64,000 bases of DNA from Novosphingobium capsulatum NBRC 12533 (GTDB taxonomy: Bacteria; Pseudomonadota; Alphaproteobacteria; Sphingomonadales; Sphingomonadaceae). The notes under the pieces were generated by a model. It did not search any database. It was given only the letters and a program-made list of their open reading frames with translations, and was not told where the DNA came from. Positions 41,397 to 50,601 of this stretch are shown one piece after another. Within the stretch, counting starts at the first letter, position 1. Each line of letters begins with the position of its first letter. Location of the stretch: positions 1-64,000 of the forward strand of contig NZ_BCYV01000021.1 in assembly GCF_001598375.1 (NCBI RefSeq). Direction: 5' to 3'. Both the position numbers and the translations under genes were made by a program.

Positions 41397-41639
41397 TCAG
41401 GCGAACGGGTTGGCGAAGAGCAGCAGCAGCGCGATCACGAGGCAGTAGATCGCCATCGTCTCGATCATCGCGAGGCCCACGAACAGCGTGCGCGAGACGG
41501 TGTTGGCGGCTTCGGGCTGGCGCGCGATCGCGTCCATCGCGGCGGCGACGGCCCTGCCCTGCCCGAGCGCCGGGGCGATTGCGCCGATCGAGATCGCGAA
41601 AGCGGCGCCGAGGATGCTGGCGAGATGGATCCAGTTCAT
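41397..41639 (-). CDS. atpE: N-ATPase c subunit, Na+-type signature
   Basis: An 80-residue hairpin. The first helix ends PALGQGRAVAAAMDAIARQPEA, the loop being RQP. The ion site has Gln27, Glu60, Thr61 and Tyr65 (IETMAIY). The Ilyobacter Na+ site is Gln32, Glu65, Ser66 and Tyr70, so the same ligands are present apart from Ser to Thr, while the following Thr is Met here. This favours Na+ coupling, as proposed for N-ATPases, but direct evidence is lacking. Confidence 0.92.
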   Translation of the reverse strand: MNWIHLASILGAAFAISIGAIAPALGQGRAVAAAMDAIARQPEAANTVSRTLFVGLAMIETMAIYCLVIALLLLFANPFA

Positions 41640-42337
41640 GCGGGGGACTCCTGTTTGGATGGCGGGCGGGCGCCGTTCTCGCTGATAGCGCTCCCGATAA
41701 AGACCATGGCGAGCGCGCCGAAAATGTAGGCCTGGACCGCGCCGGTCAGCATTTCGAGCGCCATGAGCGGGATCGGGACGAGCAGCCCGGCGAGGCTCAG
41801 CACGACGCCGATCATGAAGACGCCGCTCATGACGTTGCCGAACAGGCGCACCATCAGCGAGAAGCTGCGGGTGAAGAGCTCGACGATATTGAGCGGGGCG
41901 AGCAGGATCGAGGGGCGCGCGAAGGTCGCGAGATAGGCCCTGGGCCCGAGCGCGCGGACGCCGAACCAGAGCGTTGCGCCGAAGACGATCAGCGCAAGCG
42001 CCGCGTCGGTTTCGAGGGTCGCGGTCGGCGGCTCGACGCCGGGGATCAGCGACGACCAGTTGGCGACCAGCAGGAACAGGAACAGCGTGCCGATCAGCGG
42101 CAGATAACGCCGCGGCTCCGCCTCCATCGTCTCGCGGATCTGGCCGGCGATGGTCTCGACGACCAGCTCGAGCGCCGCTTGGGCTCGGGTTGGGCGGAAC
42201 GCAAGGCGGCGGGTCAGCAACCAGCTTCCGATTGTAAGGAAGGCCATGATGCCCCAGGTCGTGGCGACCGGCTGGCTGATCGGCACCGGACCGATCGCGA
42301 ACAGCACATGGCTTTCAAGTGGTGACGCGAATTTCAT
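41636..42337 (-). CDS. atpB: N-ATPase a subunit
   Basis: A 233-residue membrane subunit with five or so helices, from ATG 42337. The essential stator Arg is in FTRSFSLMVRLFGNVMSG, and the last helices contain LEMLTGAVQAYIFGALAMVFIG. It forms the ion half-channels with the c ring. Start and stop overlap neighbours by 4 bases on both sides. Confidence 0.93.
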   Translation of the reverse strand: MKFASPLESHVLFAIGPVPISQPVATTWGIMAFLTIGSWLLTRRLAFRPTRAQAALELVVETIAGQIRETMEAEPRRYLPLIGTLFLFLLVANWSSLIPGVEPPTATLETDAALALIVFGATLWFGVRALGPRAYLATFARPSILLAPLNIVELFTRSFSLMVRLFGNVMSGVFMIGVVLSLAGLLVPIPLMALEMLTGAVQAYIFGALAMVFIGSAISENGARPPSKQESPA

Positions 42338-42600
42338 CGGGCGCCTCCGAGCCGGTGGAGCATGATCTGGCGCCCGCCCATGAAGCCGGTTGTAGCGGCA
42401 AGAAGCGCCGGCCACCCTTGCCGGCTGGCGATGACGAGAACCAGAATAGTGACGGCGAGACGCCCGAGCCTGAGCAGGATCGCGCGCGATGCCGGGCCGC
42501 CATGGGTGACGAGGTCGGCTTCTCTGGCGATGGCCGCGAAATGGGCGAGGCCGACCGCAAATCCGAGGGCCAGGAACAGGATGGGGGAGAGCTGGCTCAT
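42334..42600 (-). CDS. atpR: N-ATPase AtpR subunit
   Basis: An 88-residue membrane protein with two or three helices (LSPILFLALGFAVGLAHFAAIA; LAVTILVLVIASRQGWPALLAATTGFMGGRQIML). AtpR is specific to N-ATPase operons and is proposed to assist c-ring assembly or ion delivery. It overlaps atpQ and atpB by four bases each, in the expected position. Confidence 0.87.
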   Translation of the reverse strand: MSQLSPILFLALGFAVGLAHFAAIAREADLVTHGGPASRAILLRLGRLAVTILVLVIASRQGWPALLAATTGFMGGRQIMLHRLGGAR

Positions 42601-42872
42601 TGCCGGTGCATCCAGCGCCAGCCCGACCAGCAGCCGAGGGCGAGCCCGACGAGCAGGAGCGGCGCGGTCCAGAAGATGCCGCTATCCAGCCGGTGGTCGA
42701 GCCAGCGGCCGATCGCGAGACCGACCAGCGCGGGCAGGACGATCTGCCAGCCGAGCACGCCGATCTGGCCGAGATTGCGGGCGACGGAAGGAAGCCGCTG
42801 CGCAAGCCGCCGCCGTTCCGCGCGGGTCCGGATGGCTTCGACGATCGGCTGCTCGGGCTTGTCCGCGGTCAC
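42597..42872 (-). CDS. atpQ: N-ATPase AtpQ (AtpI-like) subunit
   Basis: A 91-residue protein with an Arg-rich start (AIRTRAERRRLAQRL) and two helices (GWQIVLPALVGLAIGRWLD; WTAPLLLVGLALGCWSGWRWM). It corresponds to the AtpQ/AtpI-like subunit that follows atpC in N-ATPase operons and may help c-ring assembly. Four-base overlaps on both sides. Confidence 0.87.
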   Translation of the reverse strand: MTADKPEQPIVEAIRTRAERRRLAQRLPSVARNLGQIGVLGWQIVLPALVGLAIGRWLDHRLDSGIFWTAPLLLVGLALGCWSGWRWMHRQ

Positions 42873-43279
42873 AGACCAAGCTCCCGGCCACCACCCTGCA
42901 GGGCCTCGACCATATGGCGGATCGCCTGCATCCTGAGCTTCGCCGACGCGGTCCGTTCGGATCGTTCGCCCTCGTCGCGCTCGCGGTAGCGCGCGAGCAC
43001 GTCATGCTCGAGCGTTCCGAGGTCATCGCCGACATGGCCTTCGCGCGTCGCGACCGCGACCTCCGTGCCGTGGCTCACGGTCAGAATGCCGTTGCGCACC
43101 GCGCAATAGCCGGGAGCGCCATCGAGGCCCCGCCAGGAGACGATCGAGACGCCAAGCGCGGTCAGGAAATCGGCGTGGCCCGACAGGATGCCGAAACTGC
43201 CGCTGGCATCCTCGGCGCGAACCGACCTGACGTCCGTGTCGACGAGGATCGCGGTCGGATCGGTGATCCGCAGCTTCAT
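42869..43279 (-). CDS. atpC: N-ATPase epsilon subunit
   Basis: A 136-residue subunit. The beta-sandwich domain shows MKLRITDPTAILVDTDVRSVRAEDASGSFGILSGHADFLTAL, and a short C-terminal helix follows. It links the gamma shaft to the c ring and can regulate ATP hydrolysis. It sits directly after beta with a 4-base overlap. Confidence 0.92.
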   Translation of the reverse strand: MKLRITDPTAILVDTDVRSVRAEDASGSFGILSGHADFLTALGVSIVSWRGLDGAPGYCAVRNGILTVSHGTEVAVATREGHVGDDLGTLEHDVLARYRERDEGERSERTASAKLRMQAIRHMVEALQGGGRELGL

Positions 43280-44688
43280 GCGCCCTCCCCCACGCGAGAG
43301 CGTGCCTCTTCAATATCGCCCACCATGTAGAAGGCGCTCTCGGGCCAGTCGTCGGTCTCGCCGGCCAGGATGGCCGCGACGCCCTGCAGCGTATCGGCCA
43401 GCGCCACAGAACGGCCGGCTTGCCCGGTGAAGGCCTGGGTCACCATGAAGGGCTGGGTCAGGAAGCGCTGCAGCCGCCGCGCCCTGCCGACGATCAGCCG
43501 ATCCTCGCGGCCCAGTTCCTCGATACCGAGCAGCGAGATGATGTCCTGAAGCTCGCGATAATGCGCGATCGTCTCCCGGACCTGCTGGGCGAGCGCGTAA
43601 TGATGATCGCCCACGACCTGCGGATCGAGCAGGATCGACGACGATCCCAGCGGATCGACTGCGGGATAGATGCCTTCGGCCGCCATGGCGCGCGAGAGCA
43701 GAATGGAACTGTCGAGATGGGCGGAGATGGCGGTGACCGCAGGGTCGGTGAAATCGTCGGCGGGCACATAGACCGCCTCGATCGCGGTCACCGCCGCCCC
43801 ATGCACCGAGGCGATGCGCTCCTGCAGCGCGGCCACTTCGCTGGCCAGCGTCGGCTGGTAGCCGACGCGCGAAGGCATGCGTCCGAGCAGGCCGGAGACT
43901 TCGCTGCCGGCCTGGACGAAGCGGAACACATTATCCATGAGCAGCAGGACATTGCGCTTCTGCTCGTCGCGGAAATGTTCGGCGATGGTGAGCGCGGTCA
44001 GCCCTACCCGCCAGCGCGCGCCCGGCGGCTCGTTCATCTGCCCGAAAACGAGCACGGTCTTGTCGATCACGCCCGAGCCGCGCATGTCCGTGAGCAGCTC
44101 ATGGCCCTCGCGCGATCGCTCGCCGATGCCGGCAAAGACGGAAACACCTTCATAGCGCGCGACCATCGCGTTGATGAGTTCCATCACCAGCACGGTCTTC
44201 CCCACCCCCGCGCCCCCGAACATTGCCGCCTTGCCACCCTGGGCGAGCGGCGCGAGCAGATCGATGACCTTGATGCCAGTCTCGAACATCGCCGTCGCCG
44301 CGCTCTGCTCGTCGAGCGGCGGGGGGGCGCGGTGAATGGGCCTCAATGGGACATCCGGCCCAAGCGGCGCGCCGCCGTCACCCACCTGCCCGGTCGGCGT
44401 AAGGAGCCGCCCCAGAACCTTGTCTCCGACCGGGACCGCGATGGGGGCGCCCAAGGCCATCACGCCGACATTCCGAGCGAGACCGGAGGTCGGCTGAAGC
44501 GCGACGGCGCGGACGGTGCGGTCATCGATATGGCTCTGCACTTCCGCGACCAGCGGGCCTGACGACGCATCGACGCGCAGCGCTTCATTGACCGCGGGCA
44601 GCGGCCCTTCGTCGAACTCGACGTCGAGGACGGGACCGCGCAGCGCCGCAATCCGGCCGAGCCTGGCTATGGACGGTATCACGCCCAT
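43276..44688 (-). CDS. atpD: N-ATPase beta subunit
   Basis: A 470-residue catalytic subunit and first gene of the operon. The P-loop is FGGAGVGKTVLVMELI, the catalytic Glu is in GIGERSREGHEL, and the signature SAHLDSSILLSRAMAAEGIYPAVDPL is intact. The operon order beta-epsilon-Q-R-a-c-b-alpha-gamma is exactly that of N-ATPases, which accompany the housekeeping enzyme and are thought to pump Na+ or H+ outward. A TACGTAGAG box lies 146 bases upstream. Confidence 0.95.
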   Translation of the reverse strand: MGVIPSIARLGRIAALRGPVLDVEFDEGPLPAVNEALRVDASSGPLVAEVQSHIDDRTVRAVALQPTSGLARNVGVMALGAPIAVPVGDKVLGRLLTPTGQVGDGGAPLGPDVPLRPIHRAPPPLDEQSAATAMFETGIKVIDLLAPLAQGGKAAMFGGAGVGKTVLVMELINAMVARYEGVSVFAGIGERSREGHELLTDMRGSGVIDKTVLVFGQMNEPPGARWRVGLTALTIAEHFRDEQKRNVLLLMDNVFRFVQAGSEVSGLLGRMPSRVGYQPTLASEVAALQERIASVHGAAVTAIEAVYVPADDFTDPAVTAISAHLDSSILLSRAMAAEGIYPAVDPLGSSSILLDPQVVGDHHYALAQQVRETIAHYRELQDIISLLGIEELGREDRLIVGRARRLQRFLTQPFMVTQAFTGQAGRSVALADTLQGVAAILAGETDDWPESAFYMVGDIEEARSRVGEGA

Positions 44689-44833
44689 GCCGGTTGCCGG
44701 GTCAGACCATAATCATGCCCGACCGTGCCGCGATCATGACGGGACGGGTAGAAGTCGCTGCCCGCGGGCACGACATGGACGACAAGCCAAAAGTGCATTG
44801 GCTGAGCGTCGCAGGCAAGCCGCAGATTCGGCA

Positions 44834-44842
44834 TACGTAGAG
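44834..44842 (+). promoter_or_regulatory. TACGTAGAG box, candidate FixJ site
   Basis: TACGTAGAG lies in the divergent promoter region between atpD and the phasin gene, followed by TTACCGA. The same nine bases occur on the minus strand at 63181-63189, and TAAGTAGAG at 30659-30667. This fits control of both divergent units by FixJ, but binding is inferred. Confidence 0.42.
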
Positions 44843-44963
44843 TTACCGATTCTCTCTGATTCAGCCTCGCCGAATAACGGCGGCGCGACGCGATGGGCCT
44901 AAGGCCAGGGCGCTATGCCCGATATGCCAGAGCTCAAACGCGAAGAGAAAGGTTCACCGTTTC

Positions 44964-45383
44964 ATGCCCTATCCCGTTGATCAACTCGCCGCGCTCGCCA
45001 AAGCGAATGTCGGCCTGATGCTGAAGCTCGCCGAAGTCGCCCGGAAAGGTGGCGAAGAGTCGCTCGAGGTCGGCAACCGCGCCGCCGGCCGCTTCGCCGA
45101 AGAGGCGCGTGCCTCGATTGCGGGCGCGACGGACAAGACGTCGGACGCCGGCGCGGTCAGCCCGGCCGGACCGCGGGCACTGTTCGAGGACATGGCCACG
45201 GTCCGCGAGCATATGATTGCCGGCACAAGATCGGCGTTCGAGGAATGGCAGCAGGCCTGGCAGGCCGTCGCGAGCGCTCCGACGGCTCCCGGGGCGCTGG
45301 ATGCCTTTGCTGCCATTGTCGGACCATGGTTCGGGCAGAAAAGCCCGGGCGACGGCGAGAAGCAGGCCACCAGCGACAAATAG
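44964..45383 (+). CDS. Phasin-family protein
   Basis: A 139-residue helical protein. The N-terminus YPVDQLAALAKANVGLMLKLAEVARKGGEESLEVGNRAAGRFAEEARA has the amphipathic Ala/Leu pattern of phasins, which coat polyhydroxyalkanoate granules. It converges with the PHA synthase operon (27 bases from the fabI stop) and diverges from the N-ATPase operon. The residues around TTGATCAA at the start are coding. Confidence 0.82.
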   Translation: MPYPVDQLAALAKANVGLMLKLAEVARKGGEESLEVGNRAAGRFAEEARASIAGATDKTSDAGAVSPAGPRALFEDMATVREHMIAGTRSAFEEWQQAWQAVASAPTAPGALDAFAAIVGPWFGQKSPGDGEKQATSDK

Positions 45384-45410
45384 GATAGCCCCCGATCGCG
45401 GCGAGCCGCC

Positions 45411-46184
45411 CTAGCCGAGCAGGTGCTGACCGCCATCGACCGGAATGATCGTGCCGGTGATATGGCGGCCGGCATCGCTCACCAGAAAGGCGGCGAGCCC
45501 TCCGACATCCTCGATGGTCACGAGCTGGTGCTGCGGGACCGTCGCCGCGGCCCGTTCGAGCAGCTCGTCGAAGCGGTCGATGCCGCTGGCAGCGCGGGTC
45601 GCGATCGGGCCTGGCGAGATCGCATGGGCGCGAATGCCCTTGGGGCCAAGCTCAGCCGCGACATAGCGGGTCGCGCTTTCGAGGGCCGCTTTGACCGGCC
45701 CCATCAGGTTGTAGTGCTCGACCACCCGCTCCGACCCGTAGAAGGTGACGCACAGCAGGCAGCCGCCATCCGACATCAGCGGCTCGGCGAGACGCGCCAT
45801 GCGCAGGAAGCTGTGGCACGAGACGTCCATCGCCAGCGCGAGGCCTTCGGCCGAGCTGTCGACGACGCGGCCGTGCAAATCCTCCTTCGGCGCGAAAGCG
45901 ATCGAGTGAAGCAGGAAATCGAGGCCGCCCCATTCGGACTTCACCCGCTCGAACAGGGCCTCCAGTTCGCCCGGCACCCGGACATCGCACGCGGCGAGCC
46001 ATTCGACTCCCAGGGTCTCCGCGACGGGCGCCACGAACGGCTCGGCCTTTCCGTTGAGATAGGTCGCCGCCAGTCTCGCGCCACAGTCGTGAAAGGCCTG
46101 GGCGCAACCCGCCGCGATGCTATGCGCGTTGGCGATACCGATCACCAGGCCGCGCTTGCCAGTAAGATCGACGAGAGGTTTCAT
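45411..46184 (-). CDS. fabI: FabI-type enoyl-ACP reductase
   Basis: A 257-residue short-chain dehydrogenase-fold enzyme. The NAD site is GLVIGIANAHSIAAG, the catalytic pair is Y-x6-K in HYNLMGPVKAALES, and SIAFAPKEDL is FabI-like. It reduces enoyl-ACP or related enoyl thioesters with NADH. As last gene of the phaC operon (ATGA overlap with ackA) it is an accessory paralogue, perhaps acting as a redox sink. Confidence 0.9.
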   Translation of the reverse strand: MKPLVDLTGKRGLVIGIANAHSIAAGCAQAFHDCGARLAATYLNGKAEPFVAPVAETLGVEWLAACDVRVPGELEALFERVKSEWGGLDFLLHSIAFAPKEDLHGRVVDSSAEGLALAMDVSCHSFLRMARLAEPLMSDGGCLLCVTFYGSERVVEHYNLMGPVKAALESATRYVAAELGPKGIRAHAISPGPIATRAASGIDRFDELLERAAATVPQHQLVTIEDVGGLAAFLVSDAGRHITGTIIPVDGGQHLLG

Positions 46185-47371
46185 GGTTTCGGCTCCTCAC
46201 GCAGAAGATCGGCGGTGTGGATGGCGATCATCCTTTCCTCATCGGTCGGGATGACGCGGACGGCGACACGGCTGGACGGCGCGCTGATGACTGCATCTCC
46301 TCGGAGGTTCGCGTCCGCGTCGAGGTCCACGCCGAGCCAGCCGAGCCGACCGGCGACGCGGGCGCGAATTTCAGGCGCATTCTCGCCGATCCCGGCAGTG
46401 AACACGAATGTGTCGAGACCCCCGAGCGAGGACGCGAGAGCGCCGGCCTGGCGCGCGATCTGCCAGACGAAGAGCTCGATCGCTTCCCCAGCGGCGGGCG
46501 TTTCGCTGCCGAGAAGCGCGCGCATGTCGCTGGAGATGCCGGACACGCCCAAAAGGCCGGACTCGCTGTAGAGGAGATGCTCGACTTCGCGCGCCGTCAT
46601 GCCCTTCTGCTGAAAAAGATAGAGCACCGCGCCCGGGTCGAGCGCGCCGCAGCGCGTGCCCATCACCAGCCCGTCGAGCGCGGTGAACCCCATCGTCGTG
46701 TCGATGCTGCGCCCCCCGGCCATCGCGCAAAGGCTGGCCCCGTTGCCGAGATGCGCGGCGATCGTGCGGCCACCGCCTGTATCGGGATCGATCAAACGCA
46801 GCTGCCGCGCGATATATTCGTAGGAGATGCCGTGAAAACCGTAGCGCCGCATGCCCTCTTCGCCAAGCGCGCGCGGCAGCGCGAGGCGCGTCGCGATCGG
46901 GGGCTGGCCATGATGGAAGCCGGTGTCGAAGCAGGCGACTTGCAGCACAGCGGGGCGCAGCCTGGAGACGGCGCGGACCGCGGCGAGATTATGGGGCTGA
47001 TGCAATGGCGCCAGTGGGCAAAGCGCCTCGAGCGCGGCGAGGAGTGGCGCGTCGACCCGCGCCGGCGCTGAATAGTCGGTGCCGCCATGAACGATCCGAT
47101 GTCCTACCGCGATCAGATCGTCGCCGACCGAGGCTTCGATCTCCCGCAGCAAATCCTCGAGCAGCGTCTCGTGCGTGATCGTGCCGTCTTTCGTCCAGCG
47201 CCGCTCGGCAAGGACATCCCCCTTCGCATCGCGCGCGATCAGGTGCGGCTCAAGGCCGATATTCTCGATCTTGCCGCTCGCCAGCAAAGAGGGCTCATCA
47301 GTGCCCGGCTCGGCGTAGAGCGCGAACTTAAGGCTCGACGAACCGGCGTTGAGGCACAGGATTTCAGCCAT
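46181..47371 (-). CDS. ackA: Acetate kinase
   Basis: A 396-residue enzyme from ATG 47371. LNAGSSSLKFALY opens the protein; later blocks are GHRIVHGGTDYS, CFDTGFHHGQPP, AHLGNGASLCAM, SIDTTMGFTALDGLVMGTRCGALDPGAV and FVFTAGIGENAPEIR. With the phosphotransacetylase encoded just upstream (8-base overlap) it makes ATP from acetyl-CoA, useful when respiration is limited. Confidence 0.95.
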   Translation of the reverse strand: MAEILCLNAGSSSLKFALYAEPGTDEPSLLASGKIENIGLEPHLIARDAKGDVLAERRWTKDGTITHETLLEDLLREIEASVGDDLIAVGHRIVHGGTDYSAPARVDAPLLAALEALCPLAPLHQPHNLAAVRAVSRLRPAVLQVACFDTGFHHGQPPIATRLALPRALGEEGMRRYGFHGISYEYIARQLRLIDPDTGGGRTIAAHLGNGASLCAMAGGRSIDTTMGFTALDGLVMGTRCGALDPGAVLYLFQQKGMTAREVEHLLYSESGLLGVSGISSDMRALLGSETPAAGEAIELFVWQIARQAGALASSLGGLDTFVFTAGIGENAPEIRARVAGRLGWLGVDLDADANLRGDAVISAPSSRVAVRVIPTDEERMIAIHTADLLREEPKP

Positions 47372-48791
47372 CGCGGCGCTGTCCCGCAACGCCGGGAGCC
47401 GCCTTGGTCGCAGCCCGCGCCAGCAGCACCGCGAGCGCGCAGGAGGCGAGGCGCGTGCGCACGCTGTCTGCCCGGCTGGTGAGGATGATCGGAACGCGCG
47501 CGCCGAGCACCACGCCTGCGGCATCGGCGCCGCCCAGGAAGGTCAGCTGCTTTGCGAGCATGTTGCCGGCCTCCAGATCGGGCACCAGCAGGATGTCCGC
47601 CTGGCCGGCGACCGGCGAGACGATACTTTTCTCGCGCACGGCCGCCTCGCTGATCGCATTATCGAGGGCGAGCGGGCCATCGAGCAGCGCGCCTTCGATC
47701 TGGCCCCGGTCCGCCATCTTGCAGAGCGCCGCGGCATCCAATGTGGTGCGCATTTTCGGATTGACCGTTTCGACGGCGGCGAGGATCGCGACCCTGGGCT
47801 GTTCGATCCTGATCACATGGGCAAGGTCGATCGCGTTGCGCGCGATGTCGGCCTTGTCCTCAAGCGTCGGCTCGATGTTGATCGCGGCGTCGGTGATGAT
47901 GAGCGGGCGCGGATAGCCGGGCACGTCCATCACATAGGCGTGGCTGATCCTGCGTTCGGTCCGAAGGCCCGTGTCGGACGATACGACCGCGCCCATGAGC
48001 TCGTCAGTATGAAGCGAGCCCTTCATCAGCAGCGCGGCTTCGCCGGCCCGCACGCGCGCGACGGCTTCGGCGGCGGCGGCGTGGCTGTGCGGGACGTCGA
48101 TCACCCGGAAGGCCGCAATATCGACACCGGCGTCCTTCGCCGCATTCGTCATACGCGCCGCAGGGCCGATGAGAATCGGAACGACGATGCCGGCGTCGGC
48201 GGCCTCAGCCACTGCGCGCATGGCGTCGGCGCTGCACGGATGGACCACGGCCGTGACGCACGCAGATCCGTCCTTGGCGCGCGCCATCAACTGGCGGAAG
48301 CGGTCGTGGCTGGCGATCCGCACGTCGGGAAGCGGCATGCGGGGCCGGCTGACTTTCTCGGTGGGCGCCTTGACCTCGGCCTGGCCGCTGATGACGGTCT
48401 CGCCCTTCTGGTTCACGCAGGTGCAGTCGAGAACGATGACATGATGCTCGGCGCGCTTCTGCGCGACGGTGACGCAGGCCGTGATGGTGTCGCCGACGCC
48501 CACCGGGCGGGTGAAGCGAAGCGATTGGCCGAGATAGATCGCACCGGGCCCTGGCAGCTCGGTTCCCAGGATCGCCGAGATGAGCCCCGCGCCCCACATG
48601 CCATGAGCGATGACCCTGTGGAACATGTCCGTTTCGGCATAGACAGGGTCGAGATGCGCCGGATTCACGTCGCCTGACACCGCCGCGAAGAGCTGGATGT
48701 CGTCGGCGGTCAGCGTGCGGGTGAGGCTGGCCGTGTCGCCGACGGCGATCTCGTCGAACGTGCGGTTCTCGATGAGGTTGGCGGTGGCCAT
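47364..48791 (-). CDS. MaoC hydratase-phosphate acetyltransferase fusion
   Basis: A 475-residue two-domain protein. Residues about 1-140 are a MaoC-like hotdog domain (SGDVNPAHLDPVYA...RVIAHGMWGAGLISAILG) with the catalytic Asp/His hydratase pair. Residues about 165-460 are a phosphate acetyl/butyryl-transferase domain (HPCSADAMRAVAEAADAG, LMKGSLHTDELMG, ITDAAINIEPTLEDKADIARNAI). It could hydrate enoyl-CoA for polymer synthesis and make acetyl phosphate. It lies between phaC and ackA. Confidence 0.92.
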   Translation of the reverse strand: MATANLIENRTFDEIAVGDTASLTRTLTADDIQLFAAVSGDVNPAHLDPVYAETDMFHRVIAHGMWGAGLISAILGTELPGPGAIYLGQSLRFTRPVGVGDTITACVTVAQKRAEHHVIVLDCTCVNQKGETVISGQAEVKAPTEKVSRPRMPLPDVRIASHDRFRQLMARAKDGSACVTAVVHPCSADAMRAVAEAADAGIVVPILIGPAARMTNAAKDAGVDIAAFRVIDVPHSHAAAAEAVARVRAGEAALLMKGSLHTDELMGAVVSSDTGLRTERRISHAYVMDVPGYPRPLIITDAAINIEPTLEDKADIARNAIDLAHVIRIEQPRVAILAAVETVNPKMRTTLDAAALCKMADRGQIEGALLDGPLALDNAISEAAVREKSIVSPVAGQADILLVPDLEAGNMLAKQLTFLGGADAAGVVLGARVPIILTSRADSVRTRLASCALAVLLARAATKAAPGVAGQRRDG

Positions 48792-48794
48792 GGC

Positions 48795-50546
48795 TCAGCG
48801 CTCCAGCACGTAGCGCCCGGGGGCATCACCGAGCGGCGGATAGTTCCGTTCGGGCGCGCCCATCGACGGTGGGGCGGCCGCCTTGCCCGAGTGCGATCCA
48901 AGCCATGAACTCCATTCCGGCCACCACGACCCTTCGCGCAGCTCGGCCCGCTCCAGCCAGGTATTGGGACCTGGCGCCGGGCCATCCTGCATCCGTGTCG
49001 CGACGCGAAAGTGGCGATGAGGATGCCCGGGCTCGGAGACGATCCCGGCATTGTGGCCACCGCTCGCCAGCACGAAGCGGATCTCCGCGCCCGTCAGCAT
49101 GTGGAGCTTGTGGGTCGAGCGCCACGGCGCGACGTGGTCGGTTTCCGTGCCCACCATGAAGATCGGCATGCGCAGCCCCGAGAGCGAGACCGGGTGGCCG
49201 CCGGCCTCGTAGCGCCCTTCGGCCAAGTCATTGTCGAGGAACAAGCGCCGCAGATATTGCGCGTGCATGGCATAGGGCATGCGGGTGCCGTCGGCATTCC
49301 ATGCAATGAGGTCGGTCATCGGCTCGCGCTCGCCCATGAGATAAGTCGAGAGGATGCGCGACCAGACCAGATCGTTGGATCGCAGCATCTGGAAGGCGCC
49401 GCCCATCTGACTGCTGTCGAGAAAGCCGCGCGCCCACATCATCGCATCGATCAGGTTGATTTCCGCCTCGTCGATGAACAGGCCAAGTTCGCCCGGCTCG
49501 CTAAACTCGGTCTGGGCGGCGAACAGCGTGACGCTCGCCAGACGCTTATCTTCATCGCGCGCCATCGCGGCCGCGGTGATGGCGAGCAGCATGCCGCCGA
49601 TACAATAGCCGGCCGCGTGGATCTTCTCGGTGCCGGTAATCGCCTGGATGACATCCACGGCGGCCATCGGCCCAAGCAGGCGATAATCCTCCATGTCGAG
49701 ATCGCGGTCGGCGCTGTCGGGATTGTGCCAGGAGATGCAGAACACGGTGTAGCCCTGCCCTACCAGCCAGCGGATGAGCGAATTTTCCGGGGAGAGGTCG
49801 AGGATGTAATATTTCATGATCCATGCCGGCACGATCAGTATCGGCTCCGGACGCACCGTCTCGGTTGCGGGCGCATATTGGATCAGTTCCATGACCCTGT
49901 TGCGAAACACGACCTTGCCAGCCGTGGCTGCGACCTTCTCGCCGACCCGATAGGCCTCCGTGCCCGCTGCGGGCTCCCCGCGTACCAGGCGTTCCAGGTC
50001 GTCGCAAAAAAATCGCGCACCCTCGACAAGGCATTGTCCTCCGGTTTCGAGGATGCGCTGCTGGAGCACGGGGTTGGTCGGGATGAAATTGGTCGGGGAC
50101 ACCATGTCGAGCATCTGGCGGGTCGCGAACTCGACGATCGCTTCGTGGTGCCCGGTGACGCCGCTCACGCCGGTCGTCGCGGCATGCCACCATTGCTGCT
50201 GGAGCAGGAAGGCCTGCTCGATCAGGTCGAACGGATGGCGCTTCCAGGCTGCGTCGGCGAAGCGCCGATCCTGGGGCAGCGGATCGATCGCCGGCTCGGG
50301 ATCGCTGCCGGATGCGCTGCGCATGGCATAGTCGGCGAGCCGCATCAGCTTGCGCCCGCCCTTGGCGGCGAGCTGCAGCTGCCTGCCTGGCGAGCAGAGA
50401 ATGTGCGTCCACCAGTCGGAAAAAGACTGCGCCAAAGTGGCGGGCGACTGGCCTGAAGTCAGCTGCGCGATGGCGGCGAAGCTCGACCGATCCAGCGTCG
50501 TGGCCAGACCGTCCAACGGGTCAGGGATATTGCTTCGACTCTGCAC
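48795..50546 (-). CDS. phaC: Class I poly(hydroxyalkanoate) synthase
   Basis: A 583-residue enzyme from GTG 50546, preferred over longer frames because AGGAG lies seven bases upstream. The PhaC N-terminal domain (SDWWTHILCSPGRQLQLAAKGG; DRRFADAAWKRHPFDLIEQAFLL) is followed by an alpha/beta hydrolase fold with the nucleophile in AAGYCIGGMLL, Asp in GTETDHVAPWRS and His in ASGGHNAGIV. It polymerises hydroxyacyl-CoA. It heads a phaC-maoC/pta-ackA-fabI operon. Confidence 0.94.
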   Translation of the reverse strand: MQSRSNIPDPLDGLATTLDRSSFAAIAQLTSGQSPATLAQSFSDWWTHILCSPGRQLQLAAKGGRKLMRLADYAMRSASGSDPEPAIDPLPQDRRFADAAWKRHPFDLIEQAFLLQQQWWHAATTGVSGVTGHHEAIVEFATRQMLDMVSPTNFIPTNPVLQQRILETGGQCLVEGARFFCDDLERLVRGEPAAGTEAYRVGEKVAATAGKVVFRNRVMELIQYAPATETVRPEPILIVPAWIMKYYILDLSPENSLIRWLVGQGYTVFCISWHNPDSADRDLDMEDYRLLGPMAAVDVIQAITGTEKIHAAGYCIGGMLLAITAAAMARDEDKRLASVTLFAAQTEFSEPGELGLFIDEAEINLIDAMMWARGFLDSSQMGGAFQMLRSNDLVWSRILSTYLMGEREPMTDLIAWNADGTRMPYAMHAQYLRRLFLDNDLAEGRYEAGGHPVSLSGLRMPIFMVGTETDHVAPWRSTHKLHMLTGAEIRFVLASGGHNAGIVSEPGHPHRHFRVATRMQDGPAPGPNTWLERAELREGSWWPEWSSWLGSHSGKAAAPPSMGAPERNYPPLGDAPGRYVLER

Positions 50547-50601
50547 ATTTTCGCTCCTGCTGCGGTGCAACAAGCCCTGAAGCGCAGGAAGCCTCTGCGC
50601 A

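Noticed and set aside
40544..42325. Plus-strand frame of 593 residues
   Set aside because: Antisense to the N-ATPase a, c, b and alpha genes; charged low-complexity composition is typical of shadow frames.
44973..44985. TTGATCAA as an FNR/FixK box
   Set aside because: It lacks the four-base spacer of TTGAT-N4-ATCAA and lies inside the phasin coding sequence.
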